Positions 1-11,341 of a stretch of DNA of 64,000 nt are shown in pieces (the first letter of the stretch is position 1; each line of letters opens with the position of its first letter). The notes under the pieces are model-generated. The model did not search any database. It was not told the DNA's origin and saw only the letters and a list, made by a program, of their open reading frames with translations. This DNA comes from Geofilum rubicundum JCM 15548 (GTDB lineage Bacteria; Bacteroidota; Bacteroidia; Bacteroidales; Marinilabiliaceae). The position numbers and the translations under genes were made by a program. The stretch spans positions 62,001-126,000 of the forward strand of contig NZ_BAZW01000009.1 of the NCBI RefSeq assembly GCF_000974365.1, given 5' to 3'.

Positions 1-2
1 CG

Positions 3-866
3 AGCACCAAGGATTTATTAATGAATATGGCCATTCCTACGCTAACAGGTTCAAGGACGACCTATGCCAATGTAGGGGAAACTTCTAACAAGGGTGTTGA
101 TATCACCTTGAACACTGTGAATATTGAAAGTGGTGATTTCAGATGGACCAGTAATATTAACGCTGCCTGGCAGAAGGATCAGATAGATATTCTGGCTTAT
201 GGAAAAAATGACATGGTGGACAATACCTGGTTCATTGGGGAATCGATCAGCGTCATATACGGTATTGAGGGAGATGGATTATGGACTGCCGAGGATGCTG
301 CAGAAATGGATCAGTTCAATGCGAATGGTCATGATTTTGAAGTTGGTATGTCTAAGCCGGTAGATCAGGATGGTAATTATGAGATTAATTCGGAAGACCG
401 GGTTATTATTGGTAACAGAAATCCAAGATGGACGCTAGGTTTTAACAATACCTTTTCATACAAAGGTTTTGAATTGGATCTGATTACCTACGGACGTTTT
501 GGTTACCAGGTGGCCACCGGTGGTGAAGGCCAAATTGGTCGTTACAATCAAAGGGAAATTGATTACTGGACTCCTGATAACACGGATGCTGAATTTCAAA
601 AGCCTATCTATAACGAGGCTGGAGGTGATGCCTATTCTTCTATTTTGGGATATCGTTCGGGATCGTTCTTTAAAATCCGAACCATATCGTTGGGTTACAA
701 CTTGCCTTTCAGAACCCTTGAGAATCTTGGGATACAGAATATGAAGGTCTATGTTCAGGCAAAGAATCCTGGAACCATTTATTCTGACATCGAATGGTTG
801 GATATGGATTTGGGCGGTTCCACCTATAACAGAGGTTTTGTATTTGGTTTAAATATTGGCTTCTAG
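3..866 (+). CDS. SusC/RagA-family TonB-dependent outer-membrane receptor, C-terminal part
   Basis: The gene enters from the left edge and only its last ~287 codons are present. The visible part is the end of an outer-membrane beta-barrel: aromatic-rich alternating strands, the SusC-type stretch RNPRWTLGFNNTFSYKGFELD, and a C-terminus ending in Phe (GLNIGF), as expected for a barrel inserted by the BAM machinery. SusC proteins form the TonB-energised channel that, with a SusD lid, imports oligosaccharides. A SusD gene follows after ~37 bases, so this is the first of two SusC/D pairs in the window. The substrate cannot be read from this fragment; the GH35 and GH2 genes downstream suggest a beta-galactoside-containing glycan (inference). 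The family call is very secure, the specificity is not. Confidence 0.93.
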   Translation, partial: STKDLLMNMAIPTLTGSRTTYANVGETSNKGVDITLNTVNIESGDFRWTSNINAAWQKDQIDILAYGKNDMVDNTWFIGESISVIYGIEGDGLWTAEDAAEMDQFNANGHDFEVGMSKPVDQDGNYEINSEDRVIIGNRNPRWTLGFNNTFSYKGFELDLITYGRFGYQVATGGEGQIGRYNQREIDYWTPDNTDAEFQKPIYNEAGGDAYSSILGYRSGSFFKIRTISLGYNLPFRTLENLGIQNMKVYVQAKNPGTIYSDIEWLDMDLGGSTYNRGFVFGLNIGF

Positions 867-903
867 TTTGTATTTGGATTAATTTGTTTAATGAATGATA
901 ATT

Positions 904-2855
904 ATGAAAAGATATAAAAGAATATTTATAGGAATGCTTGCCGCTGTTTCTTCAGTGGGTATTGGCTCCTGTAGTGATGACTTTCTGAAAGAAGAAATAA
1001 CTACATCCTATAGTTTACAGCATTTTGAAACAGAGGAAGGTCTGAACGATCTGGCCGTTAGTTTGTATGGGAACATTCGTTACCATTTTGCCTATGAGTG
1101 GGCCTATGGATTTACCAATTATGGAACAGATGAATTTTCCAGTGGAACGGATTTGACGAGTGAGATGTGGAATACCTATGACTCTCGGCTGGCACCCTAT
1201 GTTAGCGGAGCAGCCAATAAAAACTATCCCTCTCCCGATCACCTTTGGGATCAGATGTATTTTGGCATTAATTCAGCAATATAATCATCAATAGTGAGGA
1301 TGTTTTTACCGACGAAGAGTTGAAGAATAAGTGTGTGGGTGAGGCTTATTTTCTAAGAGGTTACAATTACCTGAGACTGGTTCAGCAGTATGGAAGTGTG
1401 GTGTTAAAGCTAACTCCTTCTAATTCAGTTGAGCGCAATTTTGCAAGAAGCTCCGAGGCGGATTGTGTGGCCAGTCTGGTAAGTGACCTAGAAATGGCCT
1501 ATGAACTTCTTCCGGAAGAAGAGTTCAGAGGTAAAGGGACATTCACCAAGCCTTTGGCGGCGCATATGCTGGCTAAAGCGCTTTTATTTAGAAATTCAGA
1601 GCGCAATTCTGAATGGAATACATCTTTTAAGAATGCAGATTTAAGCAGGATTATTACGCTGGCCGACTATGTCATCAATGAACGTCCGCTTGCAACGGAT
1701 TACCGTGATCTGTGGAACTGGACTGGCGTGGATAGTGACGCTGAAATGTTGCCGGAAATTCTTATGGCCGCCCAGTTTAATGACGACGCTTCTACGGCAG
1801 GTCGTTTTAGAAATCGGACTTATTGCTATTTCCCTGCTCAGTATTCCAATTTGCCTATGATGACCCGCACGGTAGCAGGTGGGCTCGATTTTCAGCGCTT
1901 AAGAACTACTGAATACGGGCTGAATGTATTTGACAAGGAAAATGATTCCCGCTTTTGGAAATCATTCAAGACCAAGTACCGTGTAAATAGGGCGACCGCC
2001 AATAATGAGCATGGCATTGAGAATGGTGATTTGGGGATTATTTACATCGTAAATAATGAAGATGACACACGTTTTGATGCTTCTGTGTTGGGAACTGGAT
2101 CTTATACTTATGTTGATCCGGCAACCGGGAAAGTGGTACCCAATGTGTATATCTCCTATTCAAATGGCGAATGGGTAGGTCAAAATTGGGGCAACAACCG
2201 CTATGTCACCTTGTCAAAGTACGAAGATGGCTCGCGTACTGCAGTGAAAGCAGATGGACAGCGTGACGGTGTTTTGGCCAGAACTGGAGAGACCTACCTG
2301 ATTAAAGCTGAAGCCTTGGTGCGTCAGGGTAACTACCAGGAGGCCATTGATGTGATAAACGAGCTGAGAATCCGTTCAGAATATTCCGCTGGTGATGATC
2401 GTGCCTGGCATACCGATGGTAGTCAAGCCGCGAATGGAGGTCTTGATGAGCCTTACGATGCTTATACCAACCGTAATTCTTATTACGAGTCTTTGAATAT
2501 TCCTGAAACAACGGCTGCCTCAAGTCTTCAAATAGGCTCTTATACCAATCTGCCTGCAGTTGATGAGGCCATTCTTGACGAAATGGGGGTTACAGGAGAG
2601 TATGAAAGGATGTTACATTTCATCTTAAATGAGCGTTCCAGAGAGTTATATGGTGAATTCCTCAGATGGGAAGATTTGGCTCGTACTGAAACCTTAGTGC
2701 TTCGCGCAAAAGCTTTTAATGCTGAGGCCAATGGTGTTAAGGAGCACCATGCGCTGCGTCCAATCCCTCAGTCATTTATTGACGGTGTATTGAATGAGAA
2801 TGGCTCCAACCTGAGTGAAGAGCAGGCGGATGCTTTGCAGAATCCAGGATATTAA
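904..2855 (+). CDS. SusD/RagB-family glycan-binding lipoprotein (single-base frameshift near 1280)
   Basis: This is the surface lipoprotein that caps the SusC channel and captures glycan. The start at 904 gives a lipoprotein signal with lipobox IGSC; an in-frame ATG at 895 would add three residues. The frame breaks near 1280: the first frame ends in INSAI-stop, and adding one A to the AA before ATAATC gives INSANIIINSEDVFTDEELK, which runs straight into the second frame. The repaired protein would be ~650 aa. The helical SusD signature GEAYFLRGYNYLRLVQQYG and the C-terminal RSRELYGEFLRWEDLAR and ALRPIPQSFID stretches are intact. The loss is in a short A run and looks like sequencing error. 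A strong terminator follows at 2876. Confidence 0.92.
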
Positions 2856-2875
2856 GAAAAAATGTTTTAGATAGT

Positions 2876-2907
2876 AAAAGGGATGGCCGTTGGTCATCCC
2901 TTTTTTT
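2876..2907 (+). terminator. Rho-independent terminator after the first susD
   Basis: A ten-base perfect stem, AAAAGGGATG with CATCCCTTTT around a nine-base loop, is followed directly by further T residues. It lies 21 bases after the SusD stop codon and before the AraC regulator, so it should end the susCD transcript and separate it from the downstream genes. Confidence 0.85.
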
Positions 2908-2977
2908 GCTTACCTTGTCTTTGAGTTTTATTAATTGGGGTTTTGGTGGACATTGATCTATAAGGATGGTGTAAGTT

Positions 2978-3877
2978 ATGTCGGATTTTGAAAATAGCAT
3001 GAATCGGCTTCAGGAGGGGTTTCCCGGTCAAAGAATGGTGACGCTTCCGGATAAACTCATTGATGAGTTGTCTGCGACGCCTATCGTATCTGGCCTGGTC
3101 CTGACCGATATTGGCTACTACCCGCGTGCAAAGTACCATTACAGAGAGCGCATCTACGGCAGTGATGAGTTTATATTAATTTATTGTGTGGATGGGAGGG
3201 GGATCATAGAGGTCCCCACCAAACAGATGGCGCTTTACCCCAATTCTTTCTGCATTATTCCACCCGGTACGCCCCATAAGTATCAAACATCGGTAACGGA
3301 TCCCTGGAGTATTTATTGGTTGCATTTTAAGGGCGGCATGGCTGCGGCTTTTTTTGAACGTTTTTCGCACGACGGAGAGGCTGTTTTGTCGGATGTGCTC
3401 TTTGATCAAAAAAGACTGGAGCTTTTTGAAGGTATTCTGGATGTTCTGGAAGCAGGATTTGCCAGGCACCACCTTGAGTATGTCAGTTTAAATCTTTGGC
3501 AGCTCTTGTCTTCCTTTCTTTACCAGACTCTTTTTGGTGGAGGGGGAGTGGCCCAGGATGATCCGGTTTCCCTTGCTGTTGAATGGATGAAAAGGGACCT
3601 GGGAATTGAACTGTCTGTCACGGAACTCGCAGCGAGGGTCAATTGTTCGCCCTCACACTTCTATGCTCTGTTTAAAAAACAGATGGGCTATTCGCCACTG
3701 AAATATTTTAATCAGCTCAGAATCCAGAAGAGTTGTCATTTGCTTAGCTTTTCTGATTTGACCGTTAAAGAAATTAGCGCCCAGACTGGTTTTGATGATC
3801 CATTTTATTTCAGCAGATTGTTTAAAAATGTGATGGGCTTGTCACCGACTCAATACAGATTAAAATACAAGGATTAA
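2978..3877 (+). CDS. AraC-family transcriptional regulator
   Basis: The 299-residue protein has the AraC sugar-sensor layout. An N-terminal cupin-like ligand domain (roughly residues 30-170) carries the family pattern SFCIIPPGTPHKYQ. The C-terminal ~100 residues hold two helix-turn-helix motifs, the first around CSPSHFYALFKKQMGYSPLKYF and the second ending in TGFDDPFYFSRLFKNVMGLSP. Such proteins usually activate nearby catabolic genes when a sugar is bound. It sits between the susCD pair and the GH35/MFS/GH2 genes on the same strand, so it probably controls this locus (inference). ATG 2978 is used; an in-frame ATG at 2999 is an alternative start. Confidence 0.92.
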   Translation: MSDFENSMNRLQEGFPGQRMVTLPDKLIDELSATPIVSGLVLTDIGYYPRAKYHYRERIYGSDEFILIYCVDGRGIIEVPTKQMALYPNSFCIIPPGTPHKYQTSVTDPWSIYWLHFKGGMAAAFFERFSHDGEAVLSDVLFDQKRLELFEGILDVLEAGFARHHLEYVSLNLWQLLSSFLYQTLFGGGGVAQDDPVSLAVEWMKRDLGIELSVTELAARVNCSPSHFYALFKKQMGYSPLKYFNQLRIQKSCHLLSFSDLTVKEISAQTGFDDPFYFSRLFKNVMGLSPTQYRLKYKD

Positions 3878-3942
3878 TTGGCCGGATGTAATAGGTTGTT
3901 TAATACTAACTATTTATAGTATTACTCGATTGGTGATTTTCG

Positions 3943-3950
3943 TAGTTTTG
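3943..3950 (+). promoter_or_regulatory. Candidate -7 box before the GH35 gene
   Basis: TAGTTTTG matches the Bacteroidota sigma-ABfr -7 consensus TAnnTTTG and lies 90 bases before the GH35 start. No convincing -33 TTTG is found at 19-21 bases upstream. A seven-base inverted repeat (AATACTA/TAGTATT) sits just upstream at 3902-3923 and could be a regulator site. Assigned by motif only. Confidence 0.35.
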
Positions 3951-4040
3951 TCCATGTGTTTTAAATATTGTCCATTTCCTGTAATTATTGTTATAGAGAT
4001 ATTTGTATACTGATACGATTAATCTTAAAAAACAGCTGTT

Positions 4041-6459
4041 ATGAGAGTGTTCAATGTGTTGTTATGGGTCTTGTTTATTTGTCCGGTCACAGTTCTGGCC
4101 GGAGGTGACTATCATATTGATGTTTCTGGTGCGCCAACTTCTGTGCAAAGAGGCCATCTGAAATTGGGTGGTACAAGTGTTTCGGGAAATTCTTTTGATG
4201 TCAACAGCTTCTATATTGAGCGAAACGGAACGCCTTACATTCCCGTAATCGGGGAATTTCATTACAGTCGCTATCCACGTGAATATTGGGGCGAGCAGCT
4301 TAAAAAGATGAAAGCCGGCGGTGTTTCTGTGGTAGCATCGTATGTGTTCTGGAACCTTCATGAATTCAAGGAGGGTCAATTTGATTGGAGCGGAAATCTT
4401 GATTTGCGGCATTTTGTGGAGTTGTGCAAACAAAATGGTTTGGATGTCATTGTCCGCATCGGTCCTTTTGCCCATGGAGAGATGCGCAATGGTGGTATGC
4501 CCGACTGGCTATATGGACGCCCCATTGAGATACGCAGCAACGATCCGGCCTACCTTTTTTATGTCAACCGATTGTACCAGCAGATAGGTGCTCAACTCGA
4601 TGGGTTGATGTTTAAGGAGGATGGTCCCATTGTCGCTTTTCAGATTGAAAATGAGTACCAGCATTCCGCAGCCCCCTGGGCCTTTACCTATCAGGGCGCT
4701 CCAAGGGAAAATACGGTGGCACGACGTGATGTGGATATTACCCAAATCGGTGTGGGAGTGAACGAGTTTGGCAATGCGTTTGCCGGCCACGGACGTGATC
4801 ATATGAAAACATTGAAGCAACTGGCCATTGAGGCTGGAATGGAAGCGCCCATATACACCGCCACAGGCTGGGGTTACGCGACCATTGTTGAGAAGGAGTC
4901 GATACCGGTGATGGCCGGGTATGCGTATCCCTTTTGGGTGCCTGGTAACCGACCCTCTCCCTTTTACCTGTATAAGAACATTCATCAGCAGCCCGATTAC
5001 TCCCCGGTAAGTTATGATGTGGATTTGTATCCGTCATTGGCGGCTGAATTGGGTACCGGAATTGCGGTTACTTATTCCCGTCGCCCAAGGGTGCCGGGTG
5101 AAAGTTTTCTGCCTATGATGGTACGCACGGTGGGCAGCGGGACCAACGGACTTGGATTTTATATGTACCATGGAGGAACAACCCCATCTATAGGCAATTT
5201 CTTTTTGAGTGAAGGATTCGGACTGGCCAATAAGTCTTACGATTATCAATCGCCCATCGGGGAGTTTGGAAAGACCAGTTCCGGCTATTATCCTTTAAAA
5301 TTGATTAATTATTTTCTTCAGGGATATGGCGACATTCTGGCGCCACTTTACCCGGTTTTACCGGCGACCAATGAAGCGATTAAGGCCGATGATACAACTA
5401 CCCTCAGGTATGCCATACGGTCAAACGGAGAAGGTGGATTTGTTTTTATGCACAATTTTCAGGACCGTATTTCCATGCAGGATCATACGGATGTGCACAT
5501 CGATATCACAACTAAGGAGGGGAATGTTCGTTTTCCGCACGCGGGAACCTTTACTTTAAAAGAAGGCGCCTCGGGCATCTTTCCATTTAAACTGGACTTT
5601 GACGGGGTGTTTTTTCATCAGGCCACAGTGCAGCCTTTTATGCGCTTTAAGAATGCTGGGCACAGTTATCACGTGATGATTGCCCAGGAGGGTTTTGAGC
5701 CTCAGGTGGTGCTGGACGGCGGACTGAAAGTGTCGGGTTCAGGTATTACGAAGGAATTGGAAAACGGACTTCAGGTGGTAACTTTTTCAGGCAATCACCC
5801 CTCGGAAATGAAAGTCGGTGGTGTGACCTTTCTGGTGCTGCCTTATGAAATGTCGCTCAATGCTTATTTGACAGGCGCCGATGGCAATCAGCGTTTGATT
5901 GTCAGTGAAGCTGGTATTAGAAGAGGATGATAAGCTTTCGCTTATCAGTGACAATCAAACAGAAGTCGGGGTGCTGGTTTATCCGGCTGCCAAAGATCTG
6001 CAAGCAAAGAATGTTAGGAAAACCCCTCTGAGCACGGAGCTTGAATCGTTGAGGGGTTGGACTTTGTCGGTGGACAAACAATCGCCCGTTATGGACCTCA
6101 TTGCTTCGGGTGATCGTCACTTTGTGCTGAGAGCACCCGAGCTGGATTTTAACCACATTAACGATGTGTTTCTTAAGTTTGATTATAGGGGCGACCGGGC
6201 GGTGTGTATGATGAATGGAGAATTGGTGACCGACCATCTTTATACGAGTGCGCCATGGTTGGTTGGATTAAAAAGATATGAGGCACAGCTGAGGAAACAT
6301 GAAATGTATTTTTATTTTATTCCCATGAAAAAGGATGCCCCCTATCTGAGTTGGTTGGATAAGGAAGTGGTGCCTGATTTTGGTGATGCCCGTGAGTTTC
6401 TGGAAGTTTATGAGCCGGAGATTTTGGTGGAGTATCAATTCGATATTGTCCTCCATTAG
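4041..6459 (+). CDS. GH35-like beta-galactosidase, exported (frameshift near 5900-5920)
   Basis: An N-terminal signal peptide ends near VLAGG, so the enzyme is exported. The catalytic TIM barrel follows: IPVIGEFHYSRYPREYWGEQL, then VASYVFWNLHE, then IVAFQIENEYQ, which is the GH35 acid/base signature. AELGTG (nucleotides ~5046-5063) is the likely place of the nucleophile glutamate (inference from position). The frame is lost around 5900-5920: the first frame stops at 5930, while a second frame from ~5899 continues with VLEEDDKLSLISDNQ for ~180 residues of jelly-roll-like sequence. Removing one base joins them into an ~805-residue protein. This is one of the few cases that need a base removed. 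Expected role: cutting terminal beta-galactose from oligosaccharides in the periplasm. Confidence 0.85.
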
Positions 6460-6552
6460 GGAGGGTGAAAACTTCGAAAGCCTTGTCTTTGACGCCTTCT
6501 TATCAAAGACTGCATTGTTAATGACCCTGGATAGAGTTAAAATTTTATTGTT

Positions 6553-7949
6553 ATGCAAAAAATAAATACAAGGTATGTGCTGGCCATTTCGCTGGTTTCT
6601 GCCATGGGTGGGTTGCTGTTCGGTTACGACTGGGTAGTTATTGGTGGCGCCAAGCCTTTTATGAAAGCTTTTTCGACATTGCCCACTCACCGGGATGGCA
6701 GGGGTGGGCCATGAGCAGTGCGCTTGTGGGATGTATTGTCGGGGCCATAGTGGCAGGGCGGACCAGTGATTTGCTGGGACGGAAAAAGCTTTTGATTGGC
6801 GCTGCGGTCTTGTTTATTATTTCTGCTTTTGGAACCGGTGCCTCGAATCACTTCGATGTATTTATCCTTTTCAGGCTTATTGGCGGGGTGGGCATTGGGA
6901 TTGCTTCCACCATTTCGCCCATTTACATTGCTGAAATTGCGCCAGCGGGGAAACGGGGCTTGTTTGTTTCCATTAACCAGTTGACCATTGTGATTGGTAT
7001 TCTGGCTGCGCAGATTGTCAATATGTTGATTGCCCGACCGGTGCCCGATTTATTATCTGTCCCGGAGACCCTGGCATCATGGAATGTTCAATGGGGATGG
7101 CGCATGATGTTTTGGGCTGAACTGGTGCCGGCAGTTCTGTTTTTTATTTTGATTTTTTTGGTACCTGAAACACCTCGGTTTTTGGCCAAGGTCAATCAAT
7201 ACGACAAGGCAGGCCATATTCTTTTAAAAATTGGTGGTGCGCAATATGCCAACGATGCCCTGAAGCAGATCAGAGAATCCTTGCAGGAGGGATCTTCTAA
7301 AGTATCCTTAAAGGCTTTGATGGATAAAAAAGTGGCCTTGGTGTTGTGGATTGGTATCGTACTGGCTGCCTTTCAGCAATGGTGTGGCATCAATGTTATT
7401 TTTAATTATGCGGAGGAGGTCTTTACTGCTGCCGGCTATTCGGTGAATGACATGTTTATCAATATTGTCATAACCGGAAGTGTTAATCTCGTTTTTACCA
7501 TTGTGGCCATGGGCACTGTGGATAAATGGGGGCGAAGAAAGTTGATGTTGTTTGGTTCGGGTGCTTTGGCCCTGATCTACCTGGTGTTGGGTGTCTTTTA
7601 TTTCCTTGGTATTACGGGTTGGGGTGTTTTATTGATAGTGGTATTGGCCATTGCCGTGTATGCCATGTCACTGGCTCCTGTCACCTGGGTGGTCTTATCT
7701 GAAATTTTCCCGAACAGAATAAGAGGGCTTGCCATGTCGGTGGCCACATTGGCTTTGTGGACTTCCTCGGCCTTACTGGTGCTTACGTTTCCCTTTCTGA
7801 ATGATGCCTTTGGCGCATCCGGAACTTTTTGGATTTATGGGGTCATTTGCCTGGCCGGTTTTGTATTCATCTATCGGATTTTACCTGAAACCAAGGGCAA
7901 ATCACTCGAAGAAATTGAGAAGGAATTGGACAAGAAGAAGGGGAAATAG
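6553..7949 (+). CDS. MFS sugar-porter-family transporter (frameshift near 6657)
   Basis: This inner-membrane sugar transporter is ~465 aa with about twelve hydrophobic segments. Sugar-porter motifs are clear: GGLLFGYDWVVIGGA in helix 1, GRTSDLLGRKK in loop 2-3, PETPRFL before the central loop, QQWCGINVI in helix 7, DKWGRRKLM in loop 8-9 and PETKGKSLEEIE at the C-terminus. The natural start is ATG 6553. The frame breaks in the T run at 6657-6660, and one added T restores AKPFYESFFDIAHSPGWQGWA into the rest of the protein. It lies between GH35 and the DUF5107 gene, so it plausibly imports the monosaccharide freed by the locus, such as galactose (inference). Confidence 0.9.
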
Positions 7950-8000
7950 GTGGTGGGAATCAGCAATTTTGTTATTGATACTATTTAGTTGACAGAAAAA

Positions 8001-11000
8001 ATGAGAACAGGTAAAGTTAAGATATGGCAGGAGTTGGTAAGCATACCGACTTATGAACCAGGAGCTCCGGAAAAAAATCCCATGTTTCTTGAAAAACGGG
8101 TTTATCAGGGGAGCTCCGGCGTGGTGTATCCTTATCCGGTGACCGAGCGTGTGTCGGATGAGAAAACAGACCGGGAATGGACGGCCGTTTTTCTGGAGAA
8201 TGATTTTGTAAAAATCATGGTTCTGCCCGAGTTGGGTGGACGGGTTCAGATGGCTTACGATAAAACCCGGGAGCGACATTTTATTTATTACAATCAGGTG
8301 ATTAAGCCGGCATTGGTTGGCTTGACGGGCCCCTGGATTTCGGGTGGCATAGAGTTTAACTGGCCGCAGCATCACCGGCCGACCACTTACGAGGCTGTTG
8401 ATTTTTCGATGGAGGAGAATGCCGATGGGAGCGCCACGGTGTGGTGCAGCGAGTTGGAACGAATGTTCAGAACCAAAGGCATGGCGGGTTTTACGCTTTA
8501 TCCCGACAAGTCCTTCCTCGAAATCAAGGTCAAGCTGTACAACAAAACGCCTCTGCCGCAAACCTTTCTATGGTGGGCCAATCCGGCCGTGAAGGTCAAT
8601 GACCATTACCAGTCGGTATTTCCGCCGGATGTGAATGCTGTTTTTGACCACGGTAAGCGCGATGTTTCCGCTTTCCCTATTGCTAAAGGGACTTACTATA
8701 AGGTGGATTACTCGCCGGGAACCGATATTTCCCGCTATAAAAACATTCCGGTGCCCACTTCCTACATGGCCATTACCTCTAAGTACGATTTTGTGGGGGG
8801 ATTTGAGCACGACACCCAAAGTGGTTTGCTGCATGTGGCCAATCACCATGTTTCACCTGGGAAAAAGCAGTGGACCTGGGGCAATGGTGATTTTGGTCAG
8901 GCCTGGGATCGGAATTTGACCGATGAGGATGGTCCTTACATTGAATTGATGTGCGGGGTTTTCACAGATAACCAACCGGATTTTTCCTGGTTGGCACCCA
9001 ATGAGGAAAAGTCCTTTGTGCAATATTTCATGGCTTACCACGATTTGGGGCTGGTTAAAAATGCGACGAAGGATGCCATGCTCAATGTGGAAGCGGATGG
9101 TGTCGGTGTGGTGGTAAAGGTTTATGCAACCGGTTTGTATCCTGAATTGAGTGTGCAGGCCTTTGTGGGTAAAGAATGCATTTTCAGGGATAGCTATGAT
9201 GCAGAACCCGCTCAATCTTACAAAGGTAATTTTGCTTTGCCGGATGGCGTGGTTTTGGACGATATTTATGTGTCTGTCTGCACGCGGGAAGGACAGGAAT
9301 TGGTGGGATGGAAACCCGAAACTTCTGTTAACTCAGAAATACCCGAAGCTGCCAAGGCAGCTAAAGCGCCCGGCGAGATAAAAAGTATAGAACAGCTCTT
9401 TTTAACCGGCCAGCATTTGGAGCAGTACCGGCATGCCACTTTTAGTGCGACCGACTACTACCAGGAAGCTCTGGAGCGTGAGCCGGGGGATGTGCGTTGC
9501 AACAATGCCATGGGCTTGTGGCTTCTGCGCAAGGGCCAGTTTTCGGCGTCTGAAAGTTACTTTAAAAGGGCGGTAAAAACCTTAACCGAACGTAATCCCA
9601 ACCCTTATGATGGTGAAGCTTATTACAATTTGGGTCTGTCACTTAAATATCAGGGAAAAGCGGAGGAGGCCTACGGATCTTTTTATAAAGCTGTTTGGAA
9701 TGCAGCCTGGCAAAATGCCGGATATTATCATATAGCACAATTAGATGTGGTCAAGGGTGATTATAGAACCGCCTTGCAGCACATCAACCAGTCTTTGTCG
9801 CGCAACAGCAACGACCATAAAGCCTTGCATTTGAAAATAGCCATTTTGCGCCATTTGGGCAGCGCTGATGAAGCCATCCAGATTGCTGAACAAGCCTTGG
9901 AACTGGATGCTTTTAACTTTGGCGCGAGGTATGAGTGTTATTTAATTTCAGAGGATGAGGAAAGCCTGAAAGCCTTTCATACTCTCATTCGTGGCAATAT
10001 TCATAATTACCTCGAGTATGCTTTGGATTATACGGGTGCAGGACTGTGGCAGGAAGCTGTTCAGTTGTTGATGCTGGGAATGGAGGCGTCATCGTCGGAT
10101 TACCCCATGGCGTCGTATTATTTGGGGTGGTTTTTTGAGCAAAAAGGAGAGCGGACAAAGGCGCTTGAAGCCTTCCAAAAAGGGGCTGCTGCACCGGCCG
10201 ATTATTGTTTTCCCAACCAATTGGAAGCCGTCATGGCGCTGAAACGGGTCCTGGAGATCAGCCCTGAAGATGCCAAAGCTGGTTATTATCTGGGCAATTT
10301 CTGGTACGCTGCCCGACAATATGCCGAAGCCGCGCAATGTTGGAAAAAATCGGCCGAGCTGGACGATACCTTCCCAACGGTCTTCAGGAATCTGGCTTTG
10401 AGTTATTTCAATAAGGAAAAGGACCCGGAAAAGGCTTTGAGGTGCATGAAACGGGCTTTTGATTTGAATCCCGAAGATTCAAGGGTCTTGATGGAGCTGG
10501 ATCAGTTGTATAAAAGACTGAACCATGGTGTTGAAACGCGCCTAAGATTATTGGATACCCATGCTTCACTTGTTGAGCAACGCGATGATTTATACCTCGA
10601 GCAAATCACTTTGTTGAATCACCTGGGGCGTTATAATGAAGCGCTGGAGCTGTTGATGCAAAGGAAGTTTCACCCCTGGGAAGGTGGTGAAGGCAAAGTG
10701 ATCGGACAATACGTGTTGAGTTTGACGGAATTGGCTAAAATAGCGCTTCAAAGCGAAGCATACGCGCAGTCCCTTGATTATTTGAACAGAGCACTGGATT
10801 ATCCCCACAATCTTGGTGAGGGCAAGCTCGAGGGCGCACGGGAAAATGATATTTATTATTGGATGGGTTGTGTTTTGCAAAAGATGGACAGACAGGATGA
10901 AGCTGAGGTCTGCTGGAAAGAAGCAGCAACAGGAAGTGGAGAGCCTGCCGCAGCCATTTTTTACAACGACCAGCAGCCAGATAAGATTCTTTACCAGGGC

Positions 11001-11288
11001 CTGGCTATGGCGAAACTTGGAAAGGAGGATGAGGCACACAGCTATTTTATCAAACTGGCTGAATATGGTACTGCCCATTTAAACGATGTGGTAAAAATTG
11101 ATTATTTCGCTGTTTCCTTGCCCGATTTGCTCATATGGGAGGACGACCTGAGTCGTCGTAACCAGATAGATTGCATCTACATCAATGCTTTGGGCTTGTT
11201 TGGACTTGGCCGTGAAGCAGAGGCCAGGGAGATGTTGACCAAGGTTCTGGATATGGATGAAGGTCATTCAGGCGCCAGGTCCATCTGA
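8001..11288 (+). CDS. DUF5107 domain protein with long TPR array
   Basis: The protein is ~1095 aa with no signal peptide, hence probably cytoplasmic. ATG 8001 is preferred over an in-frame TTG at 7989. Residues ~1-380 form a DUF5107-type domain rich in beta strands and resembling the galactose-mutarotase superfold; conserved-looking stretches are VLPELGGRVQMAYDK and WISGGIEFNWPQHHRP. Residues ~450-1090 are consecutive tetratricopeptide repeats, for example EAYYNLGLSLKYQGKAEEAY and AGYYLGNFWYAARQYAEAA. Family members occur in carbohydrate loci, but their reaction is not known to me. The neighbours (sugar porter upstream, GH2 downstream, same strand) suggest sugar handling inside the cell. It is the longest gene here to survive without a frameshift. 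Confidence 0.85.
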   Translation: MRTGKVKIWQELVSIPTYEPGAPEKNPMFLEKRVYQGSSGVVYPYPVTERVSDEKTDREWTAVFLENDFVKIMVLPELGGRVQMAYDKTRERHFIYYNQVIKPALVGLTGPWISGGIEFNWPQHHRPTTYEAVDFSMEENADGSATVWCSELERMFRTKGMAGFTLYPDKSFLEIKVKLYNKTPLPQTFLWWANPAVKVNDHYQSVFPPDVNAVFDHGKRDVSAFPIAKGTYYKVDYSPGTDISRYKNIPVPTSYMAITSKYDFVGGFEHDTQSGLLHVANHHVSPGKKQWTWGNGDFGQAWDRNLTDEDGPYIELMCGVFTDNQPDFSWLAPNEEKSFVQYFMAYHDLGLVKNATKDAMLNVEADGVGVVVKVYATGLYPELSVQAFVGKECIFRDSYDAEPAQSYKGNFALPDGVVLDDIYVSVCTREGQELVGWKPETSVNSEIPEAAKAAKAPGEIKSIEQLFLTGQHLEQYRHATFSATDYYQEALEREPGDVRCNNAMGLWLLRKGQFSASESYFKRAVKTLTERNPNPYDGEAYYNLGLSLKYQGKAEEAYGSFYKAVWNAAWQNAGYYHIAQLDVVKGDYRTALQHINQSLSRNSNDHKALHLKIAILRHLGSADEAIQIAEQALELDAFNFGARYECYLISEDEESLKAFHTLIRGNIHNYLEYALDYTGAGLWQEAVQLLMLGMEASSSDYPMASYYLGWFFEQKGERTKALEAFQKGAAAPADYCFPNQLEAVMALKRVLEISPEDAKAGYYLGNFWYAARQYAEAAQCWKKSAELDDTFPTVFRNLALSYFNKEKDPEKALRCMKRAFDLNPEDSRVLMELDQLYKRLNHGVETRLRLLDTHASLVEQRDDLYLEQITLLNHLGRYNEALELLMQRKFHPWEGGEGKVIGQYVLSLTELAKIALQSEAYAQSLDYLNRALDYPHNLGEGKLEGARENDIYYWMGCVLQKMDRQDEAEVCWKEAATGSGEPAAAIFYNDQQPDKILYQGLAMAKLGKEDEAHSYFIKLAEYGTAHLNDVVKIDYFAVSLPDLLIWEDDLSRRNQIDCIYINALGLFGLGREAEAREMLTKVLDMDEGHSGARSI

Positions 11289-11341
11289 AGCAGTTGGGAT
11301 AGCGTATTTTAGTGACACGATAATATTTAAATACAATAGTT

